Source: Paenibacillus sp. sptzw28 | GTDB lineage: Bacteria; Bacillota; Bacilli; Paenibacillales; Paenibacillaceae | Length of the DNA stretch: 64,000 bases | Direction of reading: 5' to 3' | NCBI RefSeq assembly: GCF_019550795.1 | Contig: NZ_CP080545.1 | Span: forward strand, 5,747,501-5,811,500 | Shown here: positions 45,351-53,592 of the stretch, piece by piece | How positions within the stretch are numbered: position 1 is the stretch's first letter | How the letters are laid out: the number at the start of each line of letters is the position of its first letter | The notes under the pieces: model-generated | Database searches by the model: none | Seen by the model: the letters and a program-made list of their open reading frames with translations, nothing else | Told to the model about the DNA's origin: nothing | Translations under genes and position numbers: made by a program

Positions 45351-45782
45351 TTACGATAAACGACGATACGACCCGCTCCCCCATACAAGCAGTTCCCCGT
45401 CATCCCCATATAAACGTCCTTCAAGCGTGAACGTGCGCTGCGAACGGTGGATGAGCTCCGCTTCGCAGGTAAGGACGCCGAGGCCCGCACTCTTCAAATA
45501 ATGAACATTCATTTGAGCGGTCACCGTTTTCTCGGCGGGAAATGCCTGCATGACGACAAGCGCCATCGCATTGTCGAGCATCGTGGCAAGAACGCCTCCA
45601 TGAACGAGCTGAAACAGGTTCAAATGATGCGGCTGCACCTCAAGGCAAATCGTGGATTTATTTTCCTCGGCTTTAACAACCTCACATCCGATATAGCCCC
45701 AGAACGTCGACTTTGCCGCCTCCGCCAGCCTCGTTATGGAGCCCGATTGGTCAGCCTGCTTTATAAACCATTGCTCGGTCAT
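45351..45782 (-). CDS. PaaI-type hotdog thioesterase
   Basis: 143 residues. Hotdog fold with the catalytic loop LVHGGVLATMLDNAMALVV (~50-68), where the Asp is the probable acid, and MNVHYLKSAGLGVLTCEAEL. It hydrolyses acyl-CoA thioesters. Its ATG overlaps the stop of the acyl-CoA ligase by four bases (ATGA), so the two are translationally coupled. In this setting it may remove stalled acyl-CoA intermediates. Confidence 0.9.
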   Translation of the reverse strand: MTEQWFIKQADQSGSITRLAEAAKSTFWGYIGCEVVKAEENKSTICLEVQPHHLNLFQLVHGGVLATMLDNAMALVVMQAFPAEKTVTAQMNVHYLKSAGLGVLTCEAELIHRSQRTFTLEGRLYGDDGELLVWGSGSYRRLS

Positions 45783-47512
45783 GGCTTATCCTCCTTTGGA
45801 TGATCGGATTCTGCCGCAGACAATTCCTCCTCCTGCAGTTTGCGGCGAAGCACCTTGCCGATCATGGACATCGGCAAATCGTCGCGAAAATCGTATTGAT
45901 GCGGTACCTTGTAGGCAGCCAAACGATCCCGGCACCACCTGTCAAGCTGCATGTGCGAAACGCTCCAGCCATTTTTAAGCACAATAAATGCCTTCACCGT
46001 TTCACCCCGATAAGGATCCTTCACGCCGATAACCGCAGCGTCGCGTACGGCTGGATGCTCATAAAGCACCTCCTCCACCTCGCGCGGATAAATATTGAAC
46101 CCTCCTGCAATAATGACGTCCTTCATCCGGTCGACAATCGCGAAGAAACCGTCTTTGTCCATCACCGCCAAATCTCCTGTATAGAGCCAGCCGTCCTTAA
46201 GCACCGCCGCCGTTTCCTCAGGCTGCCCCCAGTAGCCCGACATTACCTGCGGACCGCGTATCAGAAGCTGCCCGATTCGGCCAAAAGGCAGCTCCTCTCC
46301 GGTTTCAACATCGATGATCCGCACATCCGTTCCCGGCAGCGGAAGCCCGATGGTCCCGATCTTGCGGGTACCCCAGATCGGATTTGCATGCGTGACAGGC
46401 GCCGCTTCAGTCAGGCCATAGCCCTCGATAAGCCGGCCTCCTGTGAGCGCCTCGAACCTCTCCTGCACCTCAAGCGGAAGGGGAGCTGAGCCGCTGACGC
46501 ATATTTCAACTGACGATAAATCGAATTTATTCACGTCTTTATGATGCATGAGCGCTACATACATCGTCGGTGCTCCAGGAAAGACAGTCGGCTTCTGTTT
46601 GCGTATGGCCTGAAGGACCGCCCCGACATCAAACCGCGGGAGTAAAATGATTGTGCCTGCCCGCAGTACAGCCTGGTTCATCAGAACGGTCAAGCCGAAT
46701 ACGTGAAACAGCGGCAGCGCGGCTAGAAACCTCTCGCTTCCGTCTTTCATCCGATAACACCATGCGGCGGTCTGAAACGCATTGGCGATAAGGTTCCGGT
46801 GAGTGAGTATTACGCCTTTCGGAAGCCCTGTTGTGCCGCCGGTATACTGCAGCAGCGCGATGTCGACAGCGGGATCGATACTTACTTCGGCAGGCATCGC
46901 GGGAGCCTTCGAGAGGAACGAGCGGAAAGAGACCACTCCGTATCGGCCGTATGGAACCACCGGATTGTGGCCGGAGCGGCGCTGTTTAATGGGGTAGAGC
47001 AGGTTTTTCGGAAAAGGAAGCTCATCCTTCACCGAAGTTACGAGCACGTGTCGAAGCTGGGGCAGCGGACCTTCCGCCGGCGACTCGCCCCGCACTCTGG
47101 CAAGGCGGGGGTATAGAAGGTCAAGCGTGACAATAACGCTTGCACCGCTGTCGCCGAGCTGATGCTCAAGCTCGCGCTCTACATAAAGCGGGTTTGTCAT
47201 GACAACTACCGCGCCGATAAGAAGCGTCCCGAAGTAGGCAACAACAGCTTGCGGGCAGTTCGGAAGCATGATCGCAACGCGGTCGCCTTTGCCGACACCA
47301 AGCGACTGAAGACAGCCGGCCATACGTTGAACGTCCGCGAGCAGCTCGCGGTAGGTTGTTTTTTTGCCGAAAAAGTAGAGCGCCTCATGGTTCGGGTATG
47401 CAGCTGCGGTTTGGAGCAATATATCGGCTGCGTTAAGGTTTGGAACCTCGATTGAGTGCGGAACCTCCGGTGGATAGTGGCGGTGCCACGGACCTCCTTG
47501 CACTTGTTCCAT
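45779..47512 (-). CDS. fadD: Long-chain fatty acid-CoA ligase
   Basis: 577 residues from ATG 47512 (AGGGGTG upstream; the open frame reaches 47569). ANL superfamily: P-loop YTGGTTGLPKGVILTH (~215), A5 motif EGYGLTEAAPVTHANP (~370), A7 YTGDLAVMDKDGFF (~450), A8 DVIIAGGFNIYPREVEE and a C-terminal lysine in SMIGKVLRRKL. It activates fatty acids with ATP and CoA at the membrane. It resembles LcfA of B. subtilis. It ends the beta-oxidation gene row with the thioesterase. Confidence 0.94.
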   Translation of the reverse strand: MEQVQGGPWHRHYPPEVPHSIEVPNLNAADILLQTAAAYPNHEALYFFGKKTTYRELLADVQRMAGCLQSLGVGKGDRVAIMLPNCPQAVVAYFGTLLIGAVVVMTNPLYVERELEHQLGDSGASVIVTLDLLYPRLARVRGESPAEGPLPQLRHVLVTSVKDELPFPKNLLYPIKQRRSGHNPVVPYGRYGVVSFRSFLSKAPAMPAEVSIDPAVDIALLQYTGGTTGLPKGVILTHRNLIANAFQTAAWCYRMKDGSERFLAALPLFHVFGLTVLMNQAVLRAGTIILLPRFDVGAVLQAIRKQKPTVFPGAPTMYVALMHHKDVNKFDLSSVEICVSGSAPLPLEVQERFEALTGGRLIEGYGLTEAAPVTHANPIWGTRKIGTIGLPLPGTDVRIIDVETGEELPFGRIGQLLIRGPQVMSGYWGQPEETAAVLKDGWLYTGDLAVMDKDGFFAIVDRMKDVIIAGGFNIYPREVEEVLYEHPAVRDAAVIGVKDPYRGETVKAFIVLKNGWSVSHMQLDRWCRDRLAAYKVPHQYDFRDDLPMSMIGKVLRRKLQEEELSAAESDHPKEDKP

Positions 47513-47548
47513 TTCTTTCACCCCTAAAGTTTTGCGTATTGAAACACT

Positions 47549-47690
47549 GCAACCGTTAGACGCTAGCACTGGAGCGGCTCGGTTGTCAGCAGCTGCAACC
47601 GTTAGACGCGAGTACTTAGCGGCTCGGTTGTCAGCAGCTGTGACCGTTAGACGGTAGTACTTAGCGGCTCGGTTGTCAGCAGCTGTGACC
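47549..47690. repeat. Three tandem ~45-bp direct repeats before fadD
   Basis: Units at 47549-47594, 47595-47639 and 47640-47684, plus a partial GTGACC, differ by a few bases. Each has CAACCG/CGGTTG-type inverted ends. They fill the gap between the acyl-CoA dehydrogenase stop (47704) and the fadD ribosome site. Confidence 0.9.
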
Positions 47691-47703
47691 GGGCTTCAGC
47701 TGG

Positions 47704-49653
47704 CTACAAGGTATATTGCTCGCTACGGATGACGCGAGCGGCTATATTTCGTTTGAGTGCGACCGTATCGGCGAGCGGGGATCTCATCAGCTTCTTCAGC
47801 ACCGAAAGCTGCGTTTGCAGAGCATCGCCTTCTTCCAAAGCGGCGAGGGCGGTCTTCGCTAAGCGCTCGATCTTCTCCATCGCTTCCTGAACGAATACAA
47901 CGGTCATGTCTATCGCATTTTGCGTTTTTGCGGATATCGAAGCGCTTGACGCTTCCCGCTTCAGCATTTTGCGGCTGCGAAGATTGGCGCTTTCCATTGC
48001 GAAAATCTGGATCATCATATCGGCCAGCATGCAGAGCACCTCCTGCTGCTGTTCGAGCGCAAGACCGAACTTCTGAACGGCAAGCCCGCCTACGGCAAGA
48101 AATGTTTTCTTCGCCTGCTGAATGCGGTATGTTTCTTTGGCGAGCGGTTCGTCGAACGGCGGAAGCGGCATGGGCTGCAGCAGCTCAGCCTGCAGGGCGC
48201 GCGCTTTTCGGAGCAGCGGAAGTTCTCCTTTGAGCGCTTTTTTCATGAGCGTGCCGGGGATCAGCATCCGGTTGATTTCGTTCGTGCCTTCAAAAATCCG
48301 GTTAATGCGCGAGTCCCGATAAACCCGCTCGATTTTGTATTCGCGGATGTAGCCGTACCCGCCGTGGATTTGCACGCCTTCGTCGGCAACGAAGTCGAGC
48401 GCTTCGGTCGCAAACACTTTGTTGATCGAGCATTCCAGCGCATATTCACTGATCGCTTTGGCCGCTCTTGCGCCTGACCCGTTGTCTTGGCCCGCCGGCT
48501 GCGGCGCAGCTGCCGCGCCGGATGGTGCGGAGGACACTCCGGTGGCAGATGGTGACTGCGATTTTCCGGCAGCGGCTTCCCCGGATGATGCGGATGTGAC
48601 TCCGGCAGCTGCCGCGTCGGATGACGCGGGCGAATCGTGGCGGGCGGCTTCTTCCGCAGCCTGCAGCATCTCGTCGATCCACCCGGCCGTGCGGTACACC
48701 ATGCTCTCCATTACGTAGGTCATGATGTTCATATCCGCGAGCTTCGCCCCGATCAACGGGAAAGATGAGATGGCACGGCCGAATTGTTTTCGCATGTTCG
48801 CGTATTTGGCCGCCAGTGAAATGGTTTCTTTTGCACCGCCGACACAGCCGGCCGCAAGCTTAAACCTTCCGATGTTCAGAATATTGAATGCGATGAGGTG
48901 ACCTTTTCCGACTTCGCCTAGCACATTTTCGACCGGAACTGGGGTATCGTCAAAGTAAATCGGGCAGGTGGAAGAGCCCTTAATGCCCATTTTGTGCTCC
49001 TCGGGTCCGACGCTGAAGCCGGGAAAACCCCGTTCGACAATAAAGGTGGTAAAATGGTCGCCGTCGACCTTGGCATATACGATAAACAGGTCCGCAAAAC
49101 CTGCATTCGTAATGTAGAGCTTCGAGCCGCTTAGCACATAATGAGTGCCGTCCGGCGATAATCTCGCCGTGGTCCGGGCGCCAAGCGCGTCCGAGCCGGA
49201 TGCGGGCTCGGTGAGACAGTAGGCGGCGATGCGTGCCGCTGATGCGAGGTCCGGCAAATATCGCCGCTTCTGCTCAGGCGTGCCGAAAAAAACAATCGGC
49301 AGTGTGCCGATACCCACGTGTGCACCGACCGACAGCGCAAACGAAGACGCTTCGGAGAGTGTTTCCGCCAGCAGCGTCGAGCTCACTTTGTCCAGTCCCA
49401 GGCCCCCATATGCCTCCGGCACATCGGCGCCGAGCAGGCCAAGCTCACCCGCTTTGCGCATAAGATCGACAGTCAATGTATAGTTGAGCGCTTCGATTTC
49501 GGCGTCGCGGGGGTGAATCTCGCCGGCGATGAAAGCTCGCGCCGCATCGGCGATCATTCGCTGCTCCTCGGTAAAATCCTCCGGAGTAGCCATCGCCTCC
49601 GGCGGCATGTCATCAACGACAAAACGTCCGCCCCAGCGAATCGTTTGCGCCAT
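47704..49653 (-). CDS. fadE: Acyl-CoA dehydrogenase with low-complexity insertion
   Basis: 649 residues from ATG 49653 (AAGGAG 8 bases upstream), longer than the ~594 of B. subtilis FadE. Acyl-CoA dehydrogenase blocks: AYCLTEPASGSDALGARTTA (~148), LYITNAGFADLFIVYAKVDG, GGAKETISLAAKYANMRKQFG (~280), and VQIHGGYGYIREYKIERVYRD (~415). Between ~335 and ~395 lies an Ala/Ser/Pro/Gly-rich stretch (AAAAGVTSASSGEAAAG type) absent from relatives, inside an alpha-helical region. It oxidises acyl-CoA to enoyl-CoA and passes electrons to ETF. The catalytic Glu should be in the 400-440 region (not pinned down). Confidence 0.93.
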   Translation of the reverse strand: MAQTIRWGGRFVVDDMPPEAMATPEDFTEEQRMIADAARAFIAGEIHPRDAEIEALNYTLTVDLMRKAGELGLLGADVPEAYGGLGLDKVSSTLLAETLSEASSFALSVGAHVGIGTLPIVFFGTPEQKRRYLPDLASAARIAAYCLTEPASGSDALGARTTARLSPDGTHYVLSGSKLYITNAGFADLFIVYAKVDGDHFTTFIVERGFPGFSVGPEEHKMGIKGSSTCPIYFDDTPVPVENVLGEVGKGHLIAFNILNIGRFKLAAGCVGGAKETISLAAKYANMRKQFGRAISSFPLIGAKLADMNIMTYVMESMVYRTAGWIDEMLQAAEEAARHDSPASSDAAAAGVTSASSGEAAAGKSQSPSATGVSSAPSGAAAAPQPAGQDNGSGARAAKAISEYALECSINKVFATEALDFVADEGVQIHGGYGYIREYKIERVYRDSRINRIFEGTNEINRMLIPGTLMKKALKGELPLLRKARALQAELLQPMPLPPFDEPLAKETYRIQQAKKTFLAVGGLAVQKFGLALEQQQEVLCMLADMMIQIFAMESANLRSRKMLKREASSASISAKTQNAIDMTVVFVQEAMEKIERLAKTALAALEEGDALQTQLSVLKKLMRSPLADTVALKRNIAARVIRSEQYTL

Positions 49654-49772
49654 ACCTTTCACTCCTTTCACTTCTGCTGCCGTAAAACCATTTCGGGAGT
49701 TGGATGCGGGTTGAATGATTTAGGCCGATTTAGTCGCACCGGTGGCACTATTTCGTGCTCACAAGTGTTGAG

Positions 49773-50972
49773 TTAAAGCGTTACTTCAAAAACGCCTGCA
49801 GCGCCCATTCCGCCGCCGACGCACATGGAGACGACGCCGGTGCCGCCGCCGCGCCGCCGAAGCTCATGAAGGAGCGAGACGGTAAGCTTCGCGCCCGTGC
49901 AGCCGAGCGGATGGCCGAGCGCGATAGCCCCGCCGTTCACATTGACGGCGGCGGGATTGATTTGCAGCCGCTCGATGATCGGCAGGCACTGGGCGGCGAA
50001 CGCCTCGTTCAGCTCGAACAGATCAACCTGTTCGAGCTTGATTCCGGCGCGGGCCAATGCTTTGGGGATCGCCTCGATCGGGCCGATTCCCATCACCTCC
50101 GGCGCTACGCCCGCAACGCTGTAAGCACGAAATGTGGCAAGCGGCTTCACCCCGAGCTCCTCGGCGCGGGCTCGACTCATGACGACAACCGCCGCCGCGC
50201 CGTCGCTCATCTGTGAGGCATTGCCGGCCGTGACCGTGCCTTCCCTTGCAAATGAAGGCTTAAGCTTGGCTAATACGTCGGTCGTTGTGTCGGGACGCAC
50301 GCCTTCATCCTTGTCGAACACGAACGCGCGGGCCCACGGCCTGCCGTTGTCGTCCACGCCTTCCCGGCTCACCTGCATCGGGACGATCTCGCCCTCAAAC
50401 CGCCCGGCTGCTACTGCAGCCGCGGCCTTGCGGTGGCTGTCGGCGGCGAAAGCATCCTGCGCCTCCCGGCTGACGCCAAACCGCCGGGCCACTTCTTCCG
50501 CGGTGTGGCCCATACCCATATAGATCTCCGGCGAGGAGTCGGCAATCCGGGGATGAGGCGACAGCTTAAAGCCGGTCATCGGCACATGGCTCATGCTCTC
50601 CACCCCACCTGCCAGAACGACGTCAGCCTCACCGAGCCGGATGCGTTCGGCTGCGTAGGCGATAGCCTGCAGGCCGGACGCGCAGAAGCGGTTCACGGTC
50701 ACGGCCGGCGTCGAAACGGGAAACCCCGCATACAGCGTCATAATGCGGGCGAAGTTAAGCCCCTGCTCGCCTTCCGGCATCGCGCAGCCGATGATAACAT
50801 CCTCGATATCGCCGTGCGCAAGTCCCGGCACACGCCTGACGGCCTCGCCAAGCACGGCGCGGCCCAGGTCCTCCGCGCGCGTATCGGCCAGACTGCCTTT
50901 CTTCGCTTTGCCTACCGCCGTTCGTACTGCCGATACGATAACCGCATCGCGGGCATCACTCATTGTCGTCAT
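49773..50972 (-). CDS. fadA: Acetyl-CoA acyltransferase (thiolase)
   Basis: 399 residues. The active-site Cys is in [18 protein letters not shown] (~95), the His in [18 protein letters not shown] (~355) and the second Cys in [16 protein letters not shown] (~385). It splits 3-ketoacyl-CoA with CoA, the last step of beta-oxidation. It starts at ATG 50972 behind GAGGGGAG. It follows fadN by 40 bases, with the typical fadN-fadA-fadE order of Bacillus, so it is part of that operon. Confidence 0.95.
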   Translation of the reverse strand: MTTMSDARDAVIVSAVRTAVGKAKKGSLADTRAEDLGRAVLGEAVRRVPGLAHGDIEDVIIGCAMPEGEQGLNFARIMTLYAGFPVSTPAVTVNRFCASGLQAIAYAAERIRLGEADVVLAGGVESMSHVPMTGFKLSPHPRIADSSPEIYMGMGHTAEEVARRFGVSREAQDAFAADSHRKAAAAVAAGRFEGEIVPMQVSREGVDDNGRPWARAFVFDKDEGVRPDTTTDVLAKLKPSFAREGTVTAGNASQMSDGAAAVVVMSRARAEELGVKPLATFRAYSVAGVAPEVMGIGPIEAIPKALARAGIKLEQVDLFELNEAFAAQCLPIIERLQINPAAVNVNGGAIALGHPLGCTGAKLTVSLLHELRRRGGGTGVVSMCVGGGMGAAGVFEVTL

Positions 50973-51012
50973 GGAACGACTCCCCTCTCATCAGTTGACC
51001 CTGCAATCCGCG

Positions 51013-53430
51013 TCAGTTGCGCAGCGGCTTGCCGGTTGCAAGCATATTCCGCATGCGGGCCTGCGTCAGCGGCTCGCCGCAAAGGCTGAGGAACGCTTCG
51101 CGTTCCAGGTCGAGCATATACTGCTCACTCACTTCAGCGCCGGCCGGCGCATCGCCCCCGGCAAGAACGTGCGCGAGCTTGCGGCCAATGCGCACATCGT
51201 GCGCGCTGATATGGCCGCCAAGCCTCATCGCCTCGACTGCGAGCTGCAGCACGGCCCGCCCCTCGCGGCCCGCTACACGTATTTGCGCTCCAGGGGGCGG
51301 CGGCGTGTATCCGGCGCGGCCCAGCTCGAGCACAACCCGCTTCGCTTCCGCGATCCGCGTCTCGCCGCGGATTACCGCGCGGTCCTGCGGCCGCATGAGG
51401 CCGATGCGCTTCACGTCAAAGCCGCTTGTAGATGTCTTCGCCATCGCAATCGTCTCGAACAGCGCAATGAGATGCGGCATCACATCGCCATCACCTGAGC
51501 GTGCCGCCGCCAGTCCGGCCGCCTCTTTACATCCCCCGCCCGCGGGGATTAAGCCGACTCCGGTTTCGACGAGGCCGTAATACGTCTCTGCCGCAAAAAC
51601 TATCGCGTCTGCAGGCAGGCAGGCCTCCACTCCGCCGCCGAGCGTCATCCGGTGCGGCGCGGCGACAACCGGACGGTCTACTCTTTTCAGCTCCATCATG
51701 CTGTCCTGAAACTGGCGTATAATATCGTCGATCTCGTCAAAATCGCCGTTCTGCGCCTCCATCAGCAGCATCATCAAATTCGCTCCGACACAGAAATGCC
51801 GTCCTTCGTTCGCCACGACAAGCCCGCGCCAATTGCGGCTTACTTCATTAGCACTTTGCCGGATCGCAGCCAATATATCGCCGCCGATCGCATTGTTCGG
51901 CGAATGGAACGCCAGACATGCGACCTCACCGCCAATGTCGATCAGGCTCGCACCGGTATTGCCGAGCACAACCTTACCAGCGCTCTTAAGCGCCGACAAT
52001 GAGATGATATCCGGCTGCTCGCAGGCCGCTTTATACTCGCCGCGATAGACATACATCCTCCGGATGCCTTCCGTCTTGTAGAACGACCGGTTTCCTGCCG
52101 CAAGCCATGCATCCACCCATTCCGGAACTGCGTCGCCCTCGGCTTTCATCCGCTGAACTGAACGCTCCAGCCCGATCGCATCCCACAGCTCGAATGGCCC
52201 GAGCTCCCAGTTGAAGCCCCACATCAGCGACCGGTCGATATCTTCGACCGTGTCCGCGATCGTCCCGAGCTGCCGGGCTGAATAGAGAAGCACATCCTTG
52301 AGGGTGGACCAGGCAAACTGCGCGTATTTGTCGTTCGCGTCCGTATACAGCAGCGCCTTCACCTTGGCCGCCGCGCCTTTCGCCGCTTTAGCCGCTTCAA
52401 TCACCGGCGAATTGACGCTGCGCTTGGGCGCATAGGTCATTGCCCCAAGGTCAAGCGTCTCGATGTCGCTTCCGCCGTCCGCACGTTTGATTTTGCGGAA
52501 GAACCCCTGCTTCGACTTCTCCCCGAGCCACCCTCGCGCTACAAGCGCTTCGAGCTCCGGCGGCCTTGCGAAAGCTTGGCGTTCCGCCTCGTCTTCGCTT
52601 CTCTCCCGCACATTGTCCACCACATGCAGCAGCGTATCGAGGCCGACCAGATCGAGCATGCGAAATGTCGCCGTCTTCGGCCGCCCCATCGCCGGACCCG
52701 TGAGGGCGTCGACTTCATCGACGGTCAGACCGAACCGGCGCATCGCCTCAATGGTAACAAGCATTCCGTACGTGCCGATCCGGTTAGCTATGAAATTGGG
52801 CGTATCTTTGGCCAGAACGACGCCTTTGCCAAGCTGCCGCTCACAAATATCGGTGAGCCGGGCGAGTACGACCGGATCCGTATCCGGAGACGGTACGAGC
52901 TCAACGAGCTTCATATGTCTGGGCGGATTGAAAAAATGCGTTGCGGCAAAATGACTTCGAAACGGCTCCCCCCGGCCTTCTGCCATCGCCGCCACCGAAA
53001 GCCCGGAGGTGTTCGTCGTGACAATCGTTCCGGGTCGCCTCACCGATTCAATGCGGGCGAGCACTTCGCGTTTCACATCGAGCCGTTCGACCACGGCCTC
53101 CACGATCCATTCTGCTTCGCCCAGCCTGTGAAGATCGTCTTCGAGATTGCCAGCCTTGATCCGGCCGATAAATGAAGAATCGTACAATGCCGGCGGCTGC
53201 GCCGCCTCCAATCTGGCTAAGCTGCCGGCCGCCAGCCGGTTGCGGACAGGCGGATCGGTAAGCTTAAGTCCCCTTGCCGCTTCTTCCGCGGTGAGCTCCG
53301 CAGGCGGCACATCAAGCAAAAGCACGCTCATACCCGCGTTGGCGAGGTGTGCGGCGATTCCTGCTCCCATGACACCGGAGCCGATTACCGCTGCGCGGCG
53401 GACCGGTGTCTGTGGCGATGCTGCTTCCAA
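51013..53430 (-). CDS. fadN: 3-hydroxyacyl-CoA dehydrogenase/enoyl-CoA hydratase
   Basis: 805 residues from TTG 53430 (AAGGAGGG upstream). The N-terminal Rossmann domain has GSGVMGAGIAAHLANAGMS (~17), then NTSGLSVAAMAEG, THFFNPPRHMKLVELVPS (~165) and ANRIGTYGMLVTIEAMRRFG of the hydroxyacyl-CoA dehydrogenase. The C-terminal half is a crotonase-type domain (VVANEGRHFCVGANLMMLLM ~545; GGGVEACLPADAIVFAAETY ~605). The dehydrogenase-first order matches B. subtilis FadN, not E. coli FadB. It carries out the hydration and second oxidation steps. Confidence 0.95.
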   Translation of the reverse strand: MEAASPQTPVRRAAVIGSGVMGAGIAAHLANAGMSVLLLDVPPAELTAEEAARGLKLTDPPVRNRLAAGSLARLEAAQPPALYDSSFIGRIKAGNLEDDLHRLGEAEWIVEAVVERLDVKREVLARIESVRRPGTIVTTNTSGLSVAAMAEGRGEPFRSHFAATHFFNPPRHMKLVELVPSPDTDPVVLARLTDICERQLGKGVVLAKDTPNFIANRIGTYGMLVTIEAMRRFGLTVDEVDALTGPAMGRPKTATFRMLDLVGLDTLLHVVDNVRERSEDEAERQAFARPPELEALVARGWLGEKSKQGFFRKIKRADGGSDIETLDLGAMTYAPKRSVNSPVIEAAKAAKGAAAKVKALLYTDANDKYAQFAWSTLKDVLLYSARQLGTIADTVEDIDRSLMWGFNWELGPFELWDAIGLERSVQRMKAEGDAVPEWVDAWLAAGNRSFYKTEGIRRMYVYRGEYKAACEQPDIISLSALKSAGKVVLGNTGASLIDIGGEVACLAFHSPNNAIGGDILAAIRQSANEVSRNWRGLVVANEGRHFCVGANLMMLLMEAQNGDFDEIDDIIRQFQDSMMELKRVDRPVVAAPHRMTLGGGVEACLPADAIVFAAETYYGLVETGVGLIPAGGGCKEAAGLAAARSGDGDVMPHLIALFETIAMAKTSTSGFDVKRIGLMRPQDRAVIRGETRIAEAKRVVLELGRAGYTPPPPGAQIRVAGREGRAVLQLAVEAMRLGGHISAHDVRIGRKLAHVLAGGDAPAGAEVSEQYMLDLEREAFLSLCGEPLTQARMRNMLATGKPLRN

Positions 53431-53450
53431 ATGGCTCCCTCCTTTTTCGG

Positions 53451-53468
53451 TTCATTGTGCTGAATGAA
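53451..53468. promoter_or_regulatory. Inverted repeat between fadF and fadN
   Basis: TTCATT-GTGCTG-AATGAA is a perfect 6-6-6 inverted repeat, 20 bases before the fadN start. Its half-sites contain the same TGAATGA/TCATT elements as the B. subtilis FadR box but in the opposite arrangement, so identity as a FadR site is doubtful. Confidence 0.35.
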
Positions 53469-53592
53469 GAAATGATTGTCGCCCGGCATCAGCATTACCG
53501 CGCCTGGTTCTCTGCCCGTTCCTGGACGGCCCGGCAGTGTTGCTTTCATTGAGATCAGCTTTCCGCGGTTCACGGTCAGCTGTGAAAACCTG

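Noticed and set aside
53451..53468. B. subtilis-type FadR operator
   Set aside because: The arms run TTCATT...AATGAA, whereas the FadR consensus is TGAATGA...TCATTCA. The arrangement is reversed, so only an unspecific inverted repeat is recorded.
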